Assembly (NCBI GenBank): GCA_949752745.1
Contig: OX457027.1
Location: forward strand, 61,238,329-61,302,328
Direction: 5' to 3'
DNA from: Protula sp. h YS-2021
Lineage: Eukaryota; Annelida; Polychaeta; Sabellida; Serpulidae
Length of the DNA stretch: 64,000 nucleotides
Part shown: piece after piece, positions 1 to 13,860 of the stretch
Layout of the letters: each line of letters opens with the position of its first letter
Numbering within the stretch: position 1 is the first letter of the stretch
Translations under genes and position numbers: made by a program
The notes under the pieces: model-generated
What the model was told of the DNA's origin: nothing
Databases searched by the model: none
The model's input: only the letters and a program-made list of their open reading frames with translations

Positions 1-2003
1 AACCATGTTCGTGACTTAATCAGTTAATGGATCAGCATCATGTAAGTGGTTCCGTGGATCGCGCGTAAGCCCTGGCAAGAGCTGCGTGCAAAACGCCTCC
101 GGGAAATGCTTGAGTTGGATCATCTACTTAACCAATGCTAACAACCGCGAACCAAACTGACCCTCCAGAAGAAAATAGCCTACTGAATTCGCAACAAAAT
201 GTTTCTTTCATTTAGGAAGGAAAAGGAAGAAGATCGCTCAACTACCGTCAGATGTTTATTCCATTTATATAAAAGGGTTTTTTTTTTCGTTCCGAAAAAG
301 GCAGAATGACCCAGACAAGTGTAAACAGTTAAGGAACAGGTGTCAAAATGAATTCAAAAATATTAGGAAACTGAACATATTGATTATTCCATTTTCTGTA
401 TTTTGAAATCGATTGGCTACCATAAACGAGTCCATTTCGCGCCTTTCTATCCCACCCCGTGTCTACTACATGTTCCTTTGACTCCTTGCTTTAATTGTGA
501 TTGTCATTTGCTCTCGCATTCGTTGCCTACTGGGAATGGGGGGGGGGGGGGGCGAGGGGTGCGGGGAAGGGGGCTTAGTTGCAGGGAAAGTGCTGGAAAT
601 AAGCAGGAAATACAACCACATGACGGAAACAGCAACAGAGGCTACTCCACAGACAAGAACGGAACATGAAGTACAGATAAAACTAGACCGAATTTCACGT
701 AGCGAAATGGCACCCACTTGCAATGGCAGAAGGTCAGAGACACAACATATCTGGTCAAAGACAACTCTTTTACTGTTTCGAGATAATTATCAGCTTCCGG
801 ATTTTGATCTTGAACGAGGTCATCGAAGTAAATATAATGCAACCCCTTTTAGGCCCAAAAAATCAAAATAAGTTCAAAATCGCGTTAACCTTTTTTAAAG
901 ATAATGGTTAACTTCCGGTTTTTGACCTTGATCAAGGTCACCGAGGTCGAAAGTAAGCTCAAAATCGCAAACCGTTTTCGTGATAATGGTCAATCTTTCT
1001 GTAACACTTTTCAATATACAAAGGTCACATGACCTTCACCTTGACCCCGAATGTCTAGATTTAGATTTAGGTTACTTCCTACTGGAATTGCGTATGTTTT
1101 GAAAAAAGGATCTGAGCGCTATTTCTAGCCATTTTTCGTGACGAATAGGGATTTAAAAATAGTTTGACCCCAATTTGACCTTAACCTTGGAGGAGGTCAA
1201 CTTTGCGGATTTCACGACGACTCATTACCCTCTACATCTCTACCAATTGTCGTCTTCCTACGTTATACTTTGTAGGAGAACCACTGGGAACCACTGTGAG
1301 GTCCAAAATACTTTGACTTCAATTTGACCTTGACCTTAAGCGTCAAACTCAAAAACAAAATTGTGGATTTCACGACATCTCATCATCCTCTATCTCTGTG
1401 CCAAATTTCCAGAAAACTCCTCCTACGTCAAATAGCGTAGGAGTTTTCTGGAAACCTTCGAGACGGAGAAAAAGAAAAAAAGAGGAATAAGCAGCCAGAA
1501 TTCTTAGCAAAGCACACCCATTTGCAAACTTTGTTTGCTGAGAATTAGGAAGACAGAAACTTCAGTCTAAATGTTCTTTTCTGCATCACAAAGTAGCTTC
1601 TGTGAACGTAAACAAACAAAGCATTCCATTTATGGATGTAATTGAAGCCATATTACAGGACTGCCTTGGCTGGGTGCTCTTATCGTTTTAAATTAATGAG
1701 ATCATTTTCGTTATTCGTTCGCTATTTAAAAACGCGATTTAAAACTCTGTTTTCTGCGGTTATTTCAGTTTGAAAATTTATTATTAAGAGATGGCTTTGG
1801 TCGAGTCCTCCGGAAATGCTACAACTTTCCGGATCATGCGATCCCCCACTTTTCAAGATTTGTTGAAGTGCGGTATTGATAAATTTCCGAGACTGTGTTA
1901 TTAGTAACAACACGTTCTACCCGTGAATTCAGTCAAGTTAACAAAACAAATACAAAGGTGGCGTTGCACGCCCTCAACACATTTATAGCGTGGCTATGGT
2001 TAC
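1..2003. other. junctophilin intron 2 (partial), repeat-rich
   Basis: No exon is visible here. The stretch lies after the splice donor that ends the second junctophilin exon on the minus strand, so it is read as the start of the next intron. From about 900 to 1490 it holds an interspersed repeat with many TGACCTTGACC-like runs. That repeat contains two related blocks (about 1205-1290 and 1365-1435) and a hairpin at 1406-1454, whose arms read CCAGAAAACTCC and its reverse complement. A G-tract lies at 540-552. Confidence 0.6.
1406..1454. repeat. hairpin at the end of an interspersed repeat
   Basis: The left arm TTTCCAGAAAACTCCT and the right arm AGGAGTTTTCTGGAAA are near-perfect inverted copies separated by about 17 bases. 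A purine-rich tail (GAGACGGAGAAAAAGAAAAAAAG) follows, split here only by reading. The arrangement resembles the 3' end of a dispersed element, but the family is not identified. Confidence 0.45.
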
Positions 2004-2805
2004 CTTGATACAGCGATATCCGCCTTCTGTACAGCGATCTGGGCTGCTCTCTGTGCAGCGGCAACGGCATTATCCACGCGTTCTTTCAGCTTCGAAGACC
2101 GAATCAAAATGAACTTGGATTTCTTTCCAGATGAGACCAAAACGTTGTTCTTATACTTTCCTTCTTCTCTTGTCCCATCTTTGTGAGTCGTTACACCATA
2201 TCCAAATTTTTTATTGTTATACCATTCTCCTTCGTATTTGAGCCCGTCGGTTCTTTCGCTGACGCCGAAACCAGATCGCTTGTCGTTTTTCCACTCTCCC
2301 GTGTAAGTCTCAATGACGTTGACATCTGCGATATCATCTTGGCTCACGAAACTTTGATTGCTGTCGGTGTACTGGCTAACATTCGACAGCGCCGAGTGTG
2401 CCGATTCGGCACTCGCATGACTGATATTACTTGCCGTACTCCTAACAGAACCGGTCGGGCGACGAGGAGATTCTTGAATATCACCAGTGCTTTTCTGTTT
2501 CTTGAGTTTCAGTCCCTTCATAAGGGAATTGCGTATGCTTGAGCGACCATGTTTATCGAAAAGGGAACGCCTTCGGGACGTTGGAGAAGCATCACTTTTT
2601 GATTGAAGAACAAAACCACCGCGCCCTTCATCCACTTTACGGTCTCGGTCTTTCACAACGAAGTCGTCTTCGTTTTCACTGCGAAGTGACGTTAGCGATG
2701 CGCGCTGTGTCTTTCCGCGGTAGTGGGCGGCCATTCCGTAAGGGACACTCTGGCGGACACCGTACCCATGCCGCATACCCCGCAACCACTGGCCTTGGTA
2801 AGTGC
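2004..2805 (-). CDS. junctophilin, second coding exon
   Basis: This exon continues the junctophilin started at 16542. The acceptor is ...AACAG before GCACTTACC and the donor is TATCAAG|GTAACC. It enters in phase 1, joining an exon-1 G to GC, and leaves in phase 2. The translation gives a sixth MORN motif (YQGQW...RHGYG), then a serine- and lysine-rich joining region of about 150 residues with a basic patch ([13 protein letters not shown]). Two further MORN motifs follow ([14 protein letters not shown] and [14 protein letters not shown]), and then the start of an alanine-rich helical region. This order of MORN block, joining region, two MORNs and alpha-helix is the known junctophilin plan. Junctophilins tether plasma membrane to sarco/endoplasmic reticulum; the MORN block binds the plasma membrane and the missing C-terminal anchor sits in the ER. 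The C-terminal exons are outside the window. Confidence 0.93.
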
Positions 2806-3149
2806 CTGTTTGAAGAGAATTGTTTTAAATTCAGCTGAATAAACTTGCAAAGAGTTGACAAATGATAAAAAAATGCTGTACAAATCCTTAATGAAGCAAT
2901 CAGATGGTTTGAACACTTCACATTTTAACAATTTTAAAATTACTTTCAGGTTTCGAACAACATCTTCAAATAATATGAATGGAAAAAAACATAAAAACTT
3001 TTAACAGGAATAAGTTGTTGACATTTCGTACGTCAAAATAGCAGATTTGACGGTAACTACACATTGAACATGTTAAAAATGCAGTAACTATATATTGACC
3101 ACAAATCAAAGTTCCCATTGTATATTGCCATACTGGCACCTTAATGTGA

Positions 3150-3250
3150 ACGGGGTACGGAAAAAATGGCAACGGAAAAAATGGCAACGGAAATAATGGC
3201 AACGGTAAATATGGCAAGTGGAAATAATGGCAACGGAAAAAATGGCAAAG
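3150..3250. repeat. 16-17 bp minisatellite
   Basis: There are about six tandem copies of an ATGGCAACGGAAAAA-like unit, with variants such as ATGGCAACGGAAATA and ATGGCAAGTGGAAATA. It lies in junctophilin intron 1. Confidence 0.8.
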
Positions 3251-5918
3251 TGAAAAAACGGAAAAAAGCTCTACATAATTTCATGAAGATGGAAAGTAAA
3301 CATATTTTACACCATTAGATTTGCAAAATGATAAAACAGCAAAAGTATAAAAAATCTTGCATTGGTTTCTTAACAATGATCAACGGAAGCTGCTTTTTTA
3401 AAATCGTCTTGATTTTATGAAGATAAGTCGCATTGCTAAAATATAATAACGAGAGAGTCACTTTGCTATCAGCAAGGTTTTTTTAATTTGAAAATTTGCA
3501 TCCAAATCAAAAACAAAATTTCACCAAAACAGTGGTCAAAAGAACAAGGGAAATCTGTTCTAATCTTTGAAACTAGATGTGTCAAATGACACTGCCATAA
3601 ATTGACTTACATCTTTTCGTTTAAAGCGGTCTTGGGCATGCGCTTAATGGCAAGTGTCACTGTCTAAGTCAAAGAGTGCAAAAATTCTCCCTGGATTGTA
3701 ATTGGTTGGAACAACCCTCTAAACTCGGGCCTGTGATTTGTAAACTTTCGGCATCCTACATTGCAGTGACACGCATGATGTCCACTCTAGACATTTTGTC
3801 GCAATTTCACCCCCCCCCCCCCCCCCCCACTGTCGTGCATTTTGCTCATTGGCCAAGTGCCTCCTGCCCCGGAAGGAGTTGCTGCTGTGTGTCAATCACC
3901 CTTCATGTGCTTTATTCACCAATTGCAGCATACAGCTAGCTTAGGATAACAGCAACATCAAGTTCTTTCAGCGACCAAAATACTGCCCGCCTCCATCCTC
4001 CCCAGCCCCCTTCTCCCCGAATCCTTACATAAGCATATGTGTGCCATATTGCCTGCCCAGCTTCTACACATCCCAACACAAACTGGTATCGCATTTTAAG
4101 TTGCAAGTTGCAGCCTTGCTCGCCCCCTTCCAGGTCTCTCTCTTTTGTCCCATTAATTTCGTACGAGTTATATTGTTGATAGATTTATATTGCATTCCCG
4201 TCTCATTCCCCCGTTGTTTGTCTAATGTGTAAGTTACGCCCTTGCCAGTCCCCCTTCCCGGTCTCCCCCTTCTTTGTTGCATGAATTGCGTAGAAGGTTC
4301 ATGTGTTGTGTTGTCTCTTTGTTTCCTACCCCCCCCCCCCCTGCCCCATCATTCCATTCTCATATTTATTATGTGTAGGTTACTCTTTATCATATAGTTT
4401 TGTAAGTGTTGGACTTTTGGCTCTGTGTTATTGATATCTTTATGCATTGTTCAATCGAGGAAAAAAAACAGCTGAAAATACAGTTTACCCGAAACGTTCC
4501 TACTTTTATTCCAGTTCAATTTACCGTATTTTGCCTGATCCTGTGCTAGAATAAGTTATTCGGACATCGTGGTTGAATGGAAGCAGTCGTTTAAGACTTT
4601 AAGTTGCATAATGTTGTTATAGTTGCATAGACTAGTTTTCACAACAACGAAAAATCGCCACATTTTCACTGTTAACGTGTCAGTTGCACTGTTTATGGGG
4701 GTTTAGAACGAGCTCACGGAACCTAATAACCTGTTATTTAGTTATACATTATTTAAGGAGCCATTTAGCTGAAAATTTATTGATGTGCACTATGCTCTGT
4801 TTGTTTCTCCGTTTGGCATTGTTCTCTTGAAATTTCATGTTTGCAAACATGAGAGACACATAAGTTAAGTAGGTTAGCAGCATAACGGAAACCACGAGCA
4901 CAAAATTCTTTCACATTGTTAAAATATTTTCCGACAAGACACATGAAAGTCTGGAGATTTTTCATGAAGATGATAACACATGAGCATAGAACAGCCACGT
5001 CCCTATCAATAATTACCTTATTTCAAGGGATACTTTAATCAGCTGTGGTTATGAAAACCAAAATTTCAATTTTCTTAATTGAACCCCAGTGTCAATTCTG
5101 TGTTAAACGTTTTCTATTGTTAACACTTGACAAGCCTGTGGCTTGCAAGGGCTGTATGAATTTGTGCGAGCAGCCGTTGATATCTTTTTTTCTTGACAGT
5201 GATCGGATTTTCTGTGTCATCTCCTCCACTGGCACTACAGGCCCTAGGGCCACGAAACTTGGGACTTAGGTAGAACTTGATATAAACGTGTGCATGACCC
5301 TTTTTATTTTCGCCTTCGATTTCGTTTTCTTGTTTAAAACGCCACGTAAAAAGAGTGTATTTTTTGGCAAGTAAATGCGGAGGAGTTAACGCACAGCACG
5401 GAACACACAGTTGCTCAGCTTTGTGCGAGCTCTCACTGCGTAAATAGATTACACGACGTATGCCTGATCAGTCAATAAAACCTTAAGTCAACAAAAACCA
5501 AACACTACTCGACTTATAAGATGTATTCAAGCTGTGTTGTTTGCAATATAATATTCAAGAAATAACCCATTGAAGGAAGTATTTTTGCGTTTTGTTTTTG
5601 TCAAGTGTTTGACATTTTGCTAGCAAAATGAGGTTCTAGTTTAAGTTATGATCTTTTGCGAATTTCATGTTAGCATTCTGCTATTTAACCAATCTAAAAT
5701 TGAAACATTTCACATTTATTTTCACATCTTAACTTTAATGCACATTATTTGTGTATTTAGGTAAAACATTTTTTAAACATTAGGATCAGCCTATGTTATT
5801 ATTCATGGTTAACGTAATTAATATGTACCTAGGAAAACTCTAAAAGTAATCGAAGCTTACATTGTGACCAAATTTATATTTTTAATATCTTAGCGTATTT
5901 ACCATCACTAGTGATTTA

Positions 5919-6095
5919 CAGTAAAACCTGCCTACACCGTACAACGAAAGGACTGTCGGATTTTGCCCGTCATATAGACGTGTCCGGTATTTTACGGGTC
6001 ATGCAAACCAATGGGGGAAAAAGGGACTGAGAATTCTTGTAGGGTATTGGCAGTTATCCGGTATTTCAGGGTTTGTCCAGAATGAGGTTTTACTG
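5919..6095. mobile_element. 177 bp pogo/Tigger-type MITE
   Basis: The element starts CAGTAAAACC and ends GGTTTTACTG, and a TA dinucleotide flanks both sides (5917-5918 and 6096-6097). CAGT-type ends with a TA target duplication are typical of pogo/Tigger elements. Its right half (AATGGGGGAAAAAGGGACTG onward) is nearly identical to the right end of the larger element at 19833-20700, so it is an internally deleted derivative of the same family. Confidence 0.85.
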
Positions 6096-6324
6096 TACTT
6101 TAAAAGGGGAAAGATGTTTATTTATTTCGTATTCATAAAAAACTTTCTGTAATATAAAAACATTGTGATTATCTAGCCATTATTACTTTGGCTTAGTTTT
6201 TTATAGGCAGTTATAAAAGTTGTATTCGTGTTATTCAATAACTGAAGAAAATCAGTCTTTTGAGGTAAAACTAAATGGCACTATGTCACCTGTTATAAGC
6301 GTGAACCACTCATACACACCAATA

Positions 6325-6651
6325 CAGTAAACCCTGGTTAATAAAGACAGCGTTGGGACTAAACTTGGCCGGATTATTAAGGCAATATTTGTGCGGCACA
6401 TTCTTATTGACATTATTTTGGCAGTACCCAAAGATGGCGCCATTCTCTTATCCAAATTACACGGGCTATTCAAACAGTAAAACATACAATTGGATCTCAA
6501 AATTATGTCTGGTGTCTGGGAATAGAGACATTTCCAAATTATTCTAGTTCTTATTACATAGAAACCAATAGGAAATTAATAGGGACTGCAATATTTCGCC
6601 GAATTACTCCGAGGTTTCCACATTTTGCAGGATCGGAGGTATTTTTTACTG
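6325..6651. mobile_element. possible pogo-like MITE
   Basis: It starts CAGTAAACCCTGG and ends TTTTTTACTG, with TA on both sides. Only about seven terminal bases are inverted copies of each other, so the call rests on the ends, the TA flanks and the nearby related element. It has no coding capacity. Confidence 0.5.
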
Positions 6652-7456
6652 TATAAATTCTCTTATAAGGTACCAAGAAGAAGTCCTGAAAATTTATGTA
6701 TGCAGTGGTCAAAACAAATCATTCCTCACACCTTGTCCCTATGTTAATTTTATGAGTTATGGTACCTGATTTCGTATAAAATGTTTATTTTTGCATGAAG
6801 TCTTTGAAAGGTTTAAGCGATACCTTGGCATAACTGCATCACCAAAACGGAGCGTATCAAGATTCTCATCGAATGACATCAGAATACTTGCGAATCTCGG
6901 GATTTCATAAATTTGCTATATGCTGTGAAATGTGAGAATTAATATTTCATTTCTGTGCTTAAAACTATCTTCAATATCACTGCAGTATGCACACGGCTTT
7001 GCCAGTGCTAGTTTGTTTCTATGTTGCACATTTGTTTGTTCCCAAAACATTGGATTTTTGCCGATAATCATCCCTTAAGTTTTTGTAGCTAACATCTGTT
7101 ATTGCACAGCAGTATTAATCTTCCGTTCGTAAGTGATAGTAATCTCAACAAACTAACCGTTTCCATGGAGAGATATTGAGTAAACCAGGGACCCTGTTCT
7201 ACTTAGATTATCCACTTGTTCTGTTCTCACTGTTCTTACTTGAAGATATGTAGAGGTGCTTAAGAAAAAACAGTAAATCATTTTTCAGTTCTTCTATGTG
7301 TTTGCCTCTTATGAAAAAGTTAGCGTTTACATAATATGTTTCTGTTCTCCTCAACATGAAAAGAATCACATAACTTGTTACTATAATATATCAATAATTC
7401 ACAATCGAAACAGAATATTAAAAAATTCTTTTACTTTTTACACGGAACATTTTATA

Positions 7457-7478
7457 TATTATTATTATTATTTTTATA

Positions 7479-7512
<34 letters not shown>
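7457..7512. repeat. (ATT)n microsatellite
   Basis: An ATT/TTA trinucleotide run with few interruptions. Confidence 0.9.
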
Positions 7513-7515
<3 letters not shown>

Positions 7516-7646
7516 ACACAATTTTTCTAATATTCTGTTCATAATATTGTTTGAAGTAATGTCTGAAGCAATCAGCCATGAACTGACAAGTTCAAAATTA
7601 ATCTTTATTAATTTTGTTAACTTCGTTGGGTATAAGTGCACTCTTT

Positions 7647-7812
7647 TGCTACGATTATAGAAAAGGTGATTATTACATGTACTCTGTAGTGCTACGACTG
7701 TAGACAAAGTGATCATTACGGATACTCTCTGGTGCTACAACTTTAGATAATGTGATCACTGCAGGTGCTCTCTGTCGCTACAGATGTAGGTAAAGTGATT
7801 ATTACAAGTGAA
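7647..7812. repeat. about 52 bp tandem repeat, 3 copies
   Basis: Three diverged copies of a unit built around GCTACRACTGTAGAYAAAGTGATCATTAC. The units begin near 7649, 7690 and 7733, and a fourth partial copy lies at about 7779. Confidence 0.65.
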
Positions 7813-10800
7813 ATGTAAAATTTATGTATTGCAATGGGGGAGCGACACACAGTTCATGTGTTTTTCACTTCCTTTATCACTGTAACATACATGAGTTTTA
7901 TTATATTATGTTTATTCAAAAAAATTAAATTAAATGTAGACCTGACTGTGATCACCATCTCCTATTTGAAAATTGTTATATTTTAATGTTTAATTTATTC
8001 ATAAAAATTATAAAAATCTTATAAATCATTTTAACTTTTAAAGTGAATATAAAGCATGGAAAAAATCAATCTAAAACAGGAAGCATATCACTAATAAATA
8101 ATTTGAGTTTGATATTCCAGTCGATTTGCTTCGCTTATTTGTCGATTGCAAAAAAGCGACAAAAGCGAAACTAGAAAAACAGCATTCAAACTCATAGATG
8201 TGTCTCATGTTGAAATATAAAAACATTATGCGTAAAATAAACTTAAAATACCCACCGACGCTGACACAGCACAAAGAGTATCAAATGGCGGCTATTAATA
8301 ATTCATCTATATTTTGTTGTTGTGAACTGTCAACCATGAAATAAGTAGATAATTGTACTTTTTTATACTGGTTAAGGTTCGTATATTCACTTATTGGAAA
8401 AATATGCAACATATTATCATGAATCAATTAAGTGGGATGTTGCTAGTTTGTGGAATAAGGAGCTTTACATGGAGAATAAATAACGTTGTGTTAAGGCTCG
8501 CTATACATTTTCTACTGTAGTACATATTAAATAACTAGAACTTCAATACCTGTTATATATACCAATCAATACAATGTCAATACCAATTATATAACTTCAA
8601 CAATGCTCCATTGTAAAATACAGTTACTTTTATTATGCGATGCCTTGAACAATTCATTTGATACGGATTTGATTCCTATAGCTACTGCATGCCTCCTAAT
8701 GGTTTGTCGTTTTTCCGACATCAAAAGAGAAAGGAGATCACTGAAAAAAGCTCATGAGAATATGTTATTGGTGAAGGCGATATAGTAGTTATCGCTATGT
8801 TCATGCCATTTGTTTTCCACTGAGACCTTTATAACATGATGCAGATTCCAGACCACCTTTGAATTTATATATATATAACCCTTTTCTCACATTTAAAATG
8901 ATATCTAACAAAGAAAACCACCCCAGATCAAAACACTTGGTTTCGGAATGTTCTTGACGTGGGAGTCACACTGTGTATATCTGCAACAAAATGATGGGCT
9001 AAGCAAGCCTGATAACTTTTTCGATCTATGACCATTTCGCTGTTGTGTTATTGCCTTCTTCTACTGCTATCTGCAACTACATTACTAATGGATTGCCATA
9101 CATCTGGCGTTTATATTGTTACTTATCTATATTGTGTAGATCGTTGTGTGTATTGCCTTGCACAAGATGCTTCCAATAACGTTATGGTCGTAAAAAACAT
9201 GGAGTCCTGAGTACAGCTTATTGAAGACTGAAAAGCTTAAAAAGTTGTGCCAGTTACTTTTTCCAGTCAATGCGGTTATAATTTGGTGGTAGTTTTGACC
9301 AAGCACTGAATTCTTAGCCAATAGTATTACAGTTATGTTTGTTACTTTATTTTACATTTGTTTCTCTCTAATATTTCATCCCTGTTGTGTATTAAACGTA
9401 CACAATGCCCAAAATAACACCAACCCGCAAGAGAATCTCTTTGAACAGTTTCACAGGGTTTCACTTGTAGGGTTATGATGCCTTAAGATCATTTGAGTGT
9501 ACTAAAGAAAGCTGATCATTTATAAGCTATAATGATAATCTATGATACTTTATGTTTCCTTTGCCAGTCTTTTGAAATTAACTATTAAGTTCTGATTTTG
9601 ATGAAAAGGATTAATTGTCTATGATAATTCTTATGACGTATATGATCCTATGATACTTTATGTTTCATTTCCCAAAGTCTTGAAATAAAGTACTACCTTG
9701 AAATTAAATATTTAGTTCTGATCTTTATGAAAAGGATCGATTGTTTATGATAATCCTTATGATGTATATAATCCTTAAAATATAAGTTCAGAATGGTTGA
9801 ATCGATGAGTGCTGGAGATGTAGTAGCGTTACTGAATACAATTAAAACGATGTTCCTATAATCCAAAGCAGCAGTAGACATGTCATGATTTTATGATGCC
9901 GATCGTAACGAACTCTCTGGTCTCCTCCTTGTAATCTTTTCCTCTGATGGTACTTATAATTCTAGTAAATAAAATATGATTTTGTTCTTGCACAGTCACA
10001 ACAAACTGTTTTTGAAACTTTATATCAAATACCGTGGCGATCGATGAATGGAAACCTTCTTAAAGGTAGCTAGTTTACATTTTTGAAAAAGCTTCATAAA
10101 GTAAAGTGTACAAGATGAATATTTTCCTTCTCTTTATCAGCAATGTTATTTTTCCAATATGCTTAAGTGTTTTCAAACAAATACAAAAATAATATTCAAA
10201 GGTGTCAAACGTAGGACTCATATCATAGCAAAATTTATTAATTGCATTAAGTTATTTCAAACGACTCTTTACCCGCTCGATAGTTTGTCCGGGAATTAAA
10301 AAACAATTTTTGAATTCCCTTATTAAATATTAATAGGCAGCACTAGTCCATGGAAAATAGGTTTTAGGAATTGAAAAAGACACCCTGCTATAACATTCAG
10401 TAACATTAAATGGAAACTAACAGGTTTCGTTTACTGTACACAAAATCAGCATAACTAAATACAGTTTTCTAAATCTGATGCACATGGAATCAGATAAAAC
10501 TAAAAACTGTTACATTTAAAAGCAAAAAAGCAAATAGACTGGTGGAAGCAGATTAGTAAGCACTTTGACCAATAAAAATTTTTTCAGCAAAACATACGGT
10601 TCCCAGACAATTGTCGGTAGCAAAGATGGATTAAGCGGTATCACCAGCTACATAATTTTGCAAACCTTTTGAGGTGCAACGTTAATTGAAGAAATATAGT
10701 TCAATTGTACACAAGCTGAGTAGCATAGCAAGCCTTCTCACTTGCACAAGTGGCATATTATTTTGGGGCATTCTTGCTGTTTCTCGCAATGACTATTAAC

Positions 10801-12798
10801 AAAAAGCGCAAAACATACATAAATGCTGTTTCATTATTATCAGCTCGGTGTAACTCGGAGACCCATTAACCAAAGGTAACTTAAACCATGTAAGCCACAT
10901 ACGTGTAAAAATGTGTTCTTACAAAAGCACACAATAGGTAATTAGTGGTATATTGGTGCATAGCGAAGTACTTATTACTACTTCACGTTTCCACTTGTTT
11001 CTCTAAAATATAATTATTCTTTCAGGACACAGGAAATTCTTCTAAGTAATAATTCTTCTCCGGTGTAAATATAAACGATAGAGCCACAAGAAGCAAGGTT
11101 TATAGTTATTGGTAAAGGTCAAACCGAAAACTACCACCTGTCACTTATCCTCCAACAATGTGGTGCATTTGAGAATCCAAATGAAAGGTGCCTAAGGTTA
11201 GCTGCTTACGAGTTTACGTTATCACAGACAGAGCAAAACAATAACGCCCACTGAATAATGATTTTGATGATGATTAATGAGAAAATTATGTTTTATGAAT
11301 CCAATTTTCTTATTTTCCTCGAATACTTTAACACGGGTTTCTAGTTTTCACGCACAGGACATAGAATTTACAGTAATACCATACATTAAGCATACACTAT
11401 CATATGGCAAAGTTGTGTTGATCATGCGGTTTCCTTTACGATTTGGCAATATTGTCAACACAAATTTACTATGTGAATGACGTACAGTGAGCAAAAATTT
11501 ATTTAACAGGAAATATGCCTGTCATCTAGGTAAATGAAGAACACATACTTGCGACATGCTTAAATACTGCAGCTATTTTTGAGAAAAAAAAAACTATTTC
11601 AAAAAATCGTGTTAAAAATACAATATTTCGATATAATTAACCACGTACTTACCATTTGATAAACGCGTGTTCTAAGTGTTTGATGGTATATAAAGATATT
11701 AATAACATGCGGTGACTATTTATACAGTGCACAATTTATTTAAGACGTGGTCAGCATGATTACTATATTTTGACTGGTAAGTACTGTGTATGTATTTTAC
11801 ACTGAATACTACCGGATTACCATCAACATTGCTGACACCCCTGACCTTTTGAGATGACCTAAAACTTTTTAATATCATGGAAGACTAAAAAGCATTTTAA
11901 ATTTTTTGTTTCGCTCAAAATTAAAAAAAGCAACCATTTAATAAAGCTTATTTTGTGATAGCTAAACCCACTTACGTATAAGTCGCCTCCTTTGGACAAA
12001 CGTAGCCATAAAATTTAACAGAAAAAAATGGCCAAGATACATAACCGAATTCTCTTGATGCGCTTAATCATCAAGTGCTTCTAGCATTAGCCGAAAAATA
12101 ATGCATTTGCATCTTATATTGATGGCTTTATGTATCTTGAATGTAAATACTGTTTCGACTGAATAGACTGGAAATGGCAGGGTGTAGCTGGAGATTTTTG
12201 CAGCCCGAATGCATCAGGGTGATGTACATATGTATTGAGTTAAGGGCAATAATGTCACATATTTCTCTCGTAAGCTGTGCTACTTTTGCTGCAAAATGCT
12301 GCCTTTTATCATCATCTTTTTGTGATATCCATTTCACATATACAGCCTTAGTTATACCCACATGGGCACCCAGCAATTTACTTCAAAGTTGCATTCATAA
12401 GTCACCATACTTAGTTAATGTAAACATGGCCCACTTCATTTTTAATGGAGATTATATCAGCAAACAAAGATTACCATGACATTAGTACAAACATTTTAAG
12501 TTTGTGCCATTTTCACGCATATCAATGTAGAACAGAGACTGGTCTTAACAGAAATTACCACGAAGGCAGCCATAATATGGACTGGCAGAAGATTTACAAC
12601 ATCGTAAAATTACACCACTGCAACGGCCTACCAATCCCTTAGAAAAAGCAAACATCGATGTTAGCCCGACGCCACTTCTATGAGACAGCGCTGCAAAGGC
12701 AATGCCTTTATGTACGCCCTCCTTTGTAAAAAAAACTATCTGTATTTTATTCCCCCTACAGCCCCTTGATCTTTCTCTATGTCTGTTACCATATTACC

Positions 12799-12908
<110 letters not shown>

Positions 12909-13786
12909 TAACTTTCTGTATCTTGGTATGACCCCTGTACTGTAACCCATGTGATAGTTTGCGACTCATTGAAATAAGAACTCCCAAAACAACAGATGTG
13001 TTTTTGGGAAAGTTACTTGGCTCGTTCCAAAGTCTATCGGTTTTCTGATAATCCTCCTTTTTCTGATAAGATTGTCGGGATTTGCAGGTTTCCAATGACT
13101 CTTTCTAATACGTCTTACCTACTGTTTTTAGTAACTTATTTTAAGTGACAAGCCAAAGATTATTTCAGTAATGGTGGAAGTAGAAAAATAGCAACACAAA
13201 ATAACAAAAAAGGGAATGCAGAAGTCCACATACATTGCTGTGTGGGGTCGTATTGATATGTTTGCGTGTTGTGTTGTGTTAACTTATCTGTGTTGTGTCC
13301 CTCGGAGGCGGACCAAGGGTTTGGGTGTTGTCCGCTTGTCTGTCCGTTCGTCAATCCATCACCGGCTGTTACTCCCACACTGACAATCCATCCGTTTTCT
13401 GTGATATTTAGCATATAGATGGCCTATTACAGTGGGCAGGTAGACGCCATTTTTATTTTAACCTTTACCCAATACTGGCCGCCATCTTGGATTTTCACCT
13501 GAATTTTCTTTTTATCATGATAACACAAAACCAGTTGACCGATCATCATGAAATTTTAGACTTGGGTTTTGATATGAATATCTAAAATGACTAGCCATAT
13601 TGCATTTCATCCGCAATTTCTTGCAAACACAACAACACAAACCTACTTGGCAATTTGGAGCCAAAACTGAAGCAACAAATAATGTCCAAGTTATGCAGTT
13701 CCTTAACTTCCGTTCGCGATGGCCTCCGCAAACAGAATCCGGTCCAGCTGGGTCTCTGCCCTTGATGATGGCATGTTTTTGGTTTT

Positions 13787-13860
13787 TTGTTTGTTTGTTT
13801 ATTTATTTTTTGCTTTTTTTGTTTGTTTTTTGCTTTTTTGTTTGTTTTTGGTTTTGGTGG
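13787..13860. repeat. T-rich (TTTG)n tract
   Basis: Imperfect TTTG/TTTT repeats in junctophilin intron 1. Confidence 0.7.
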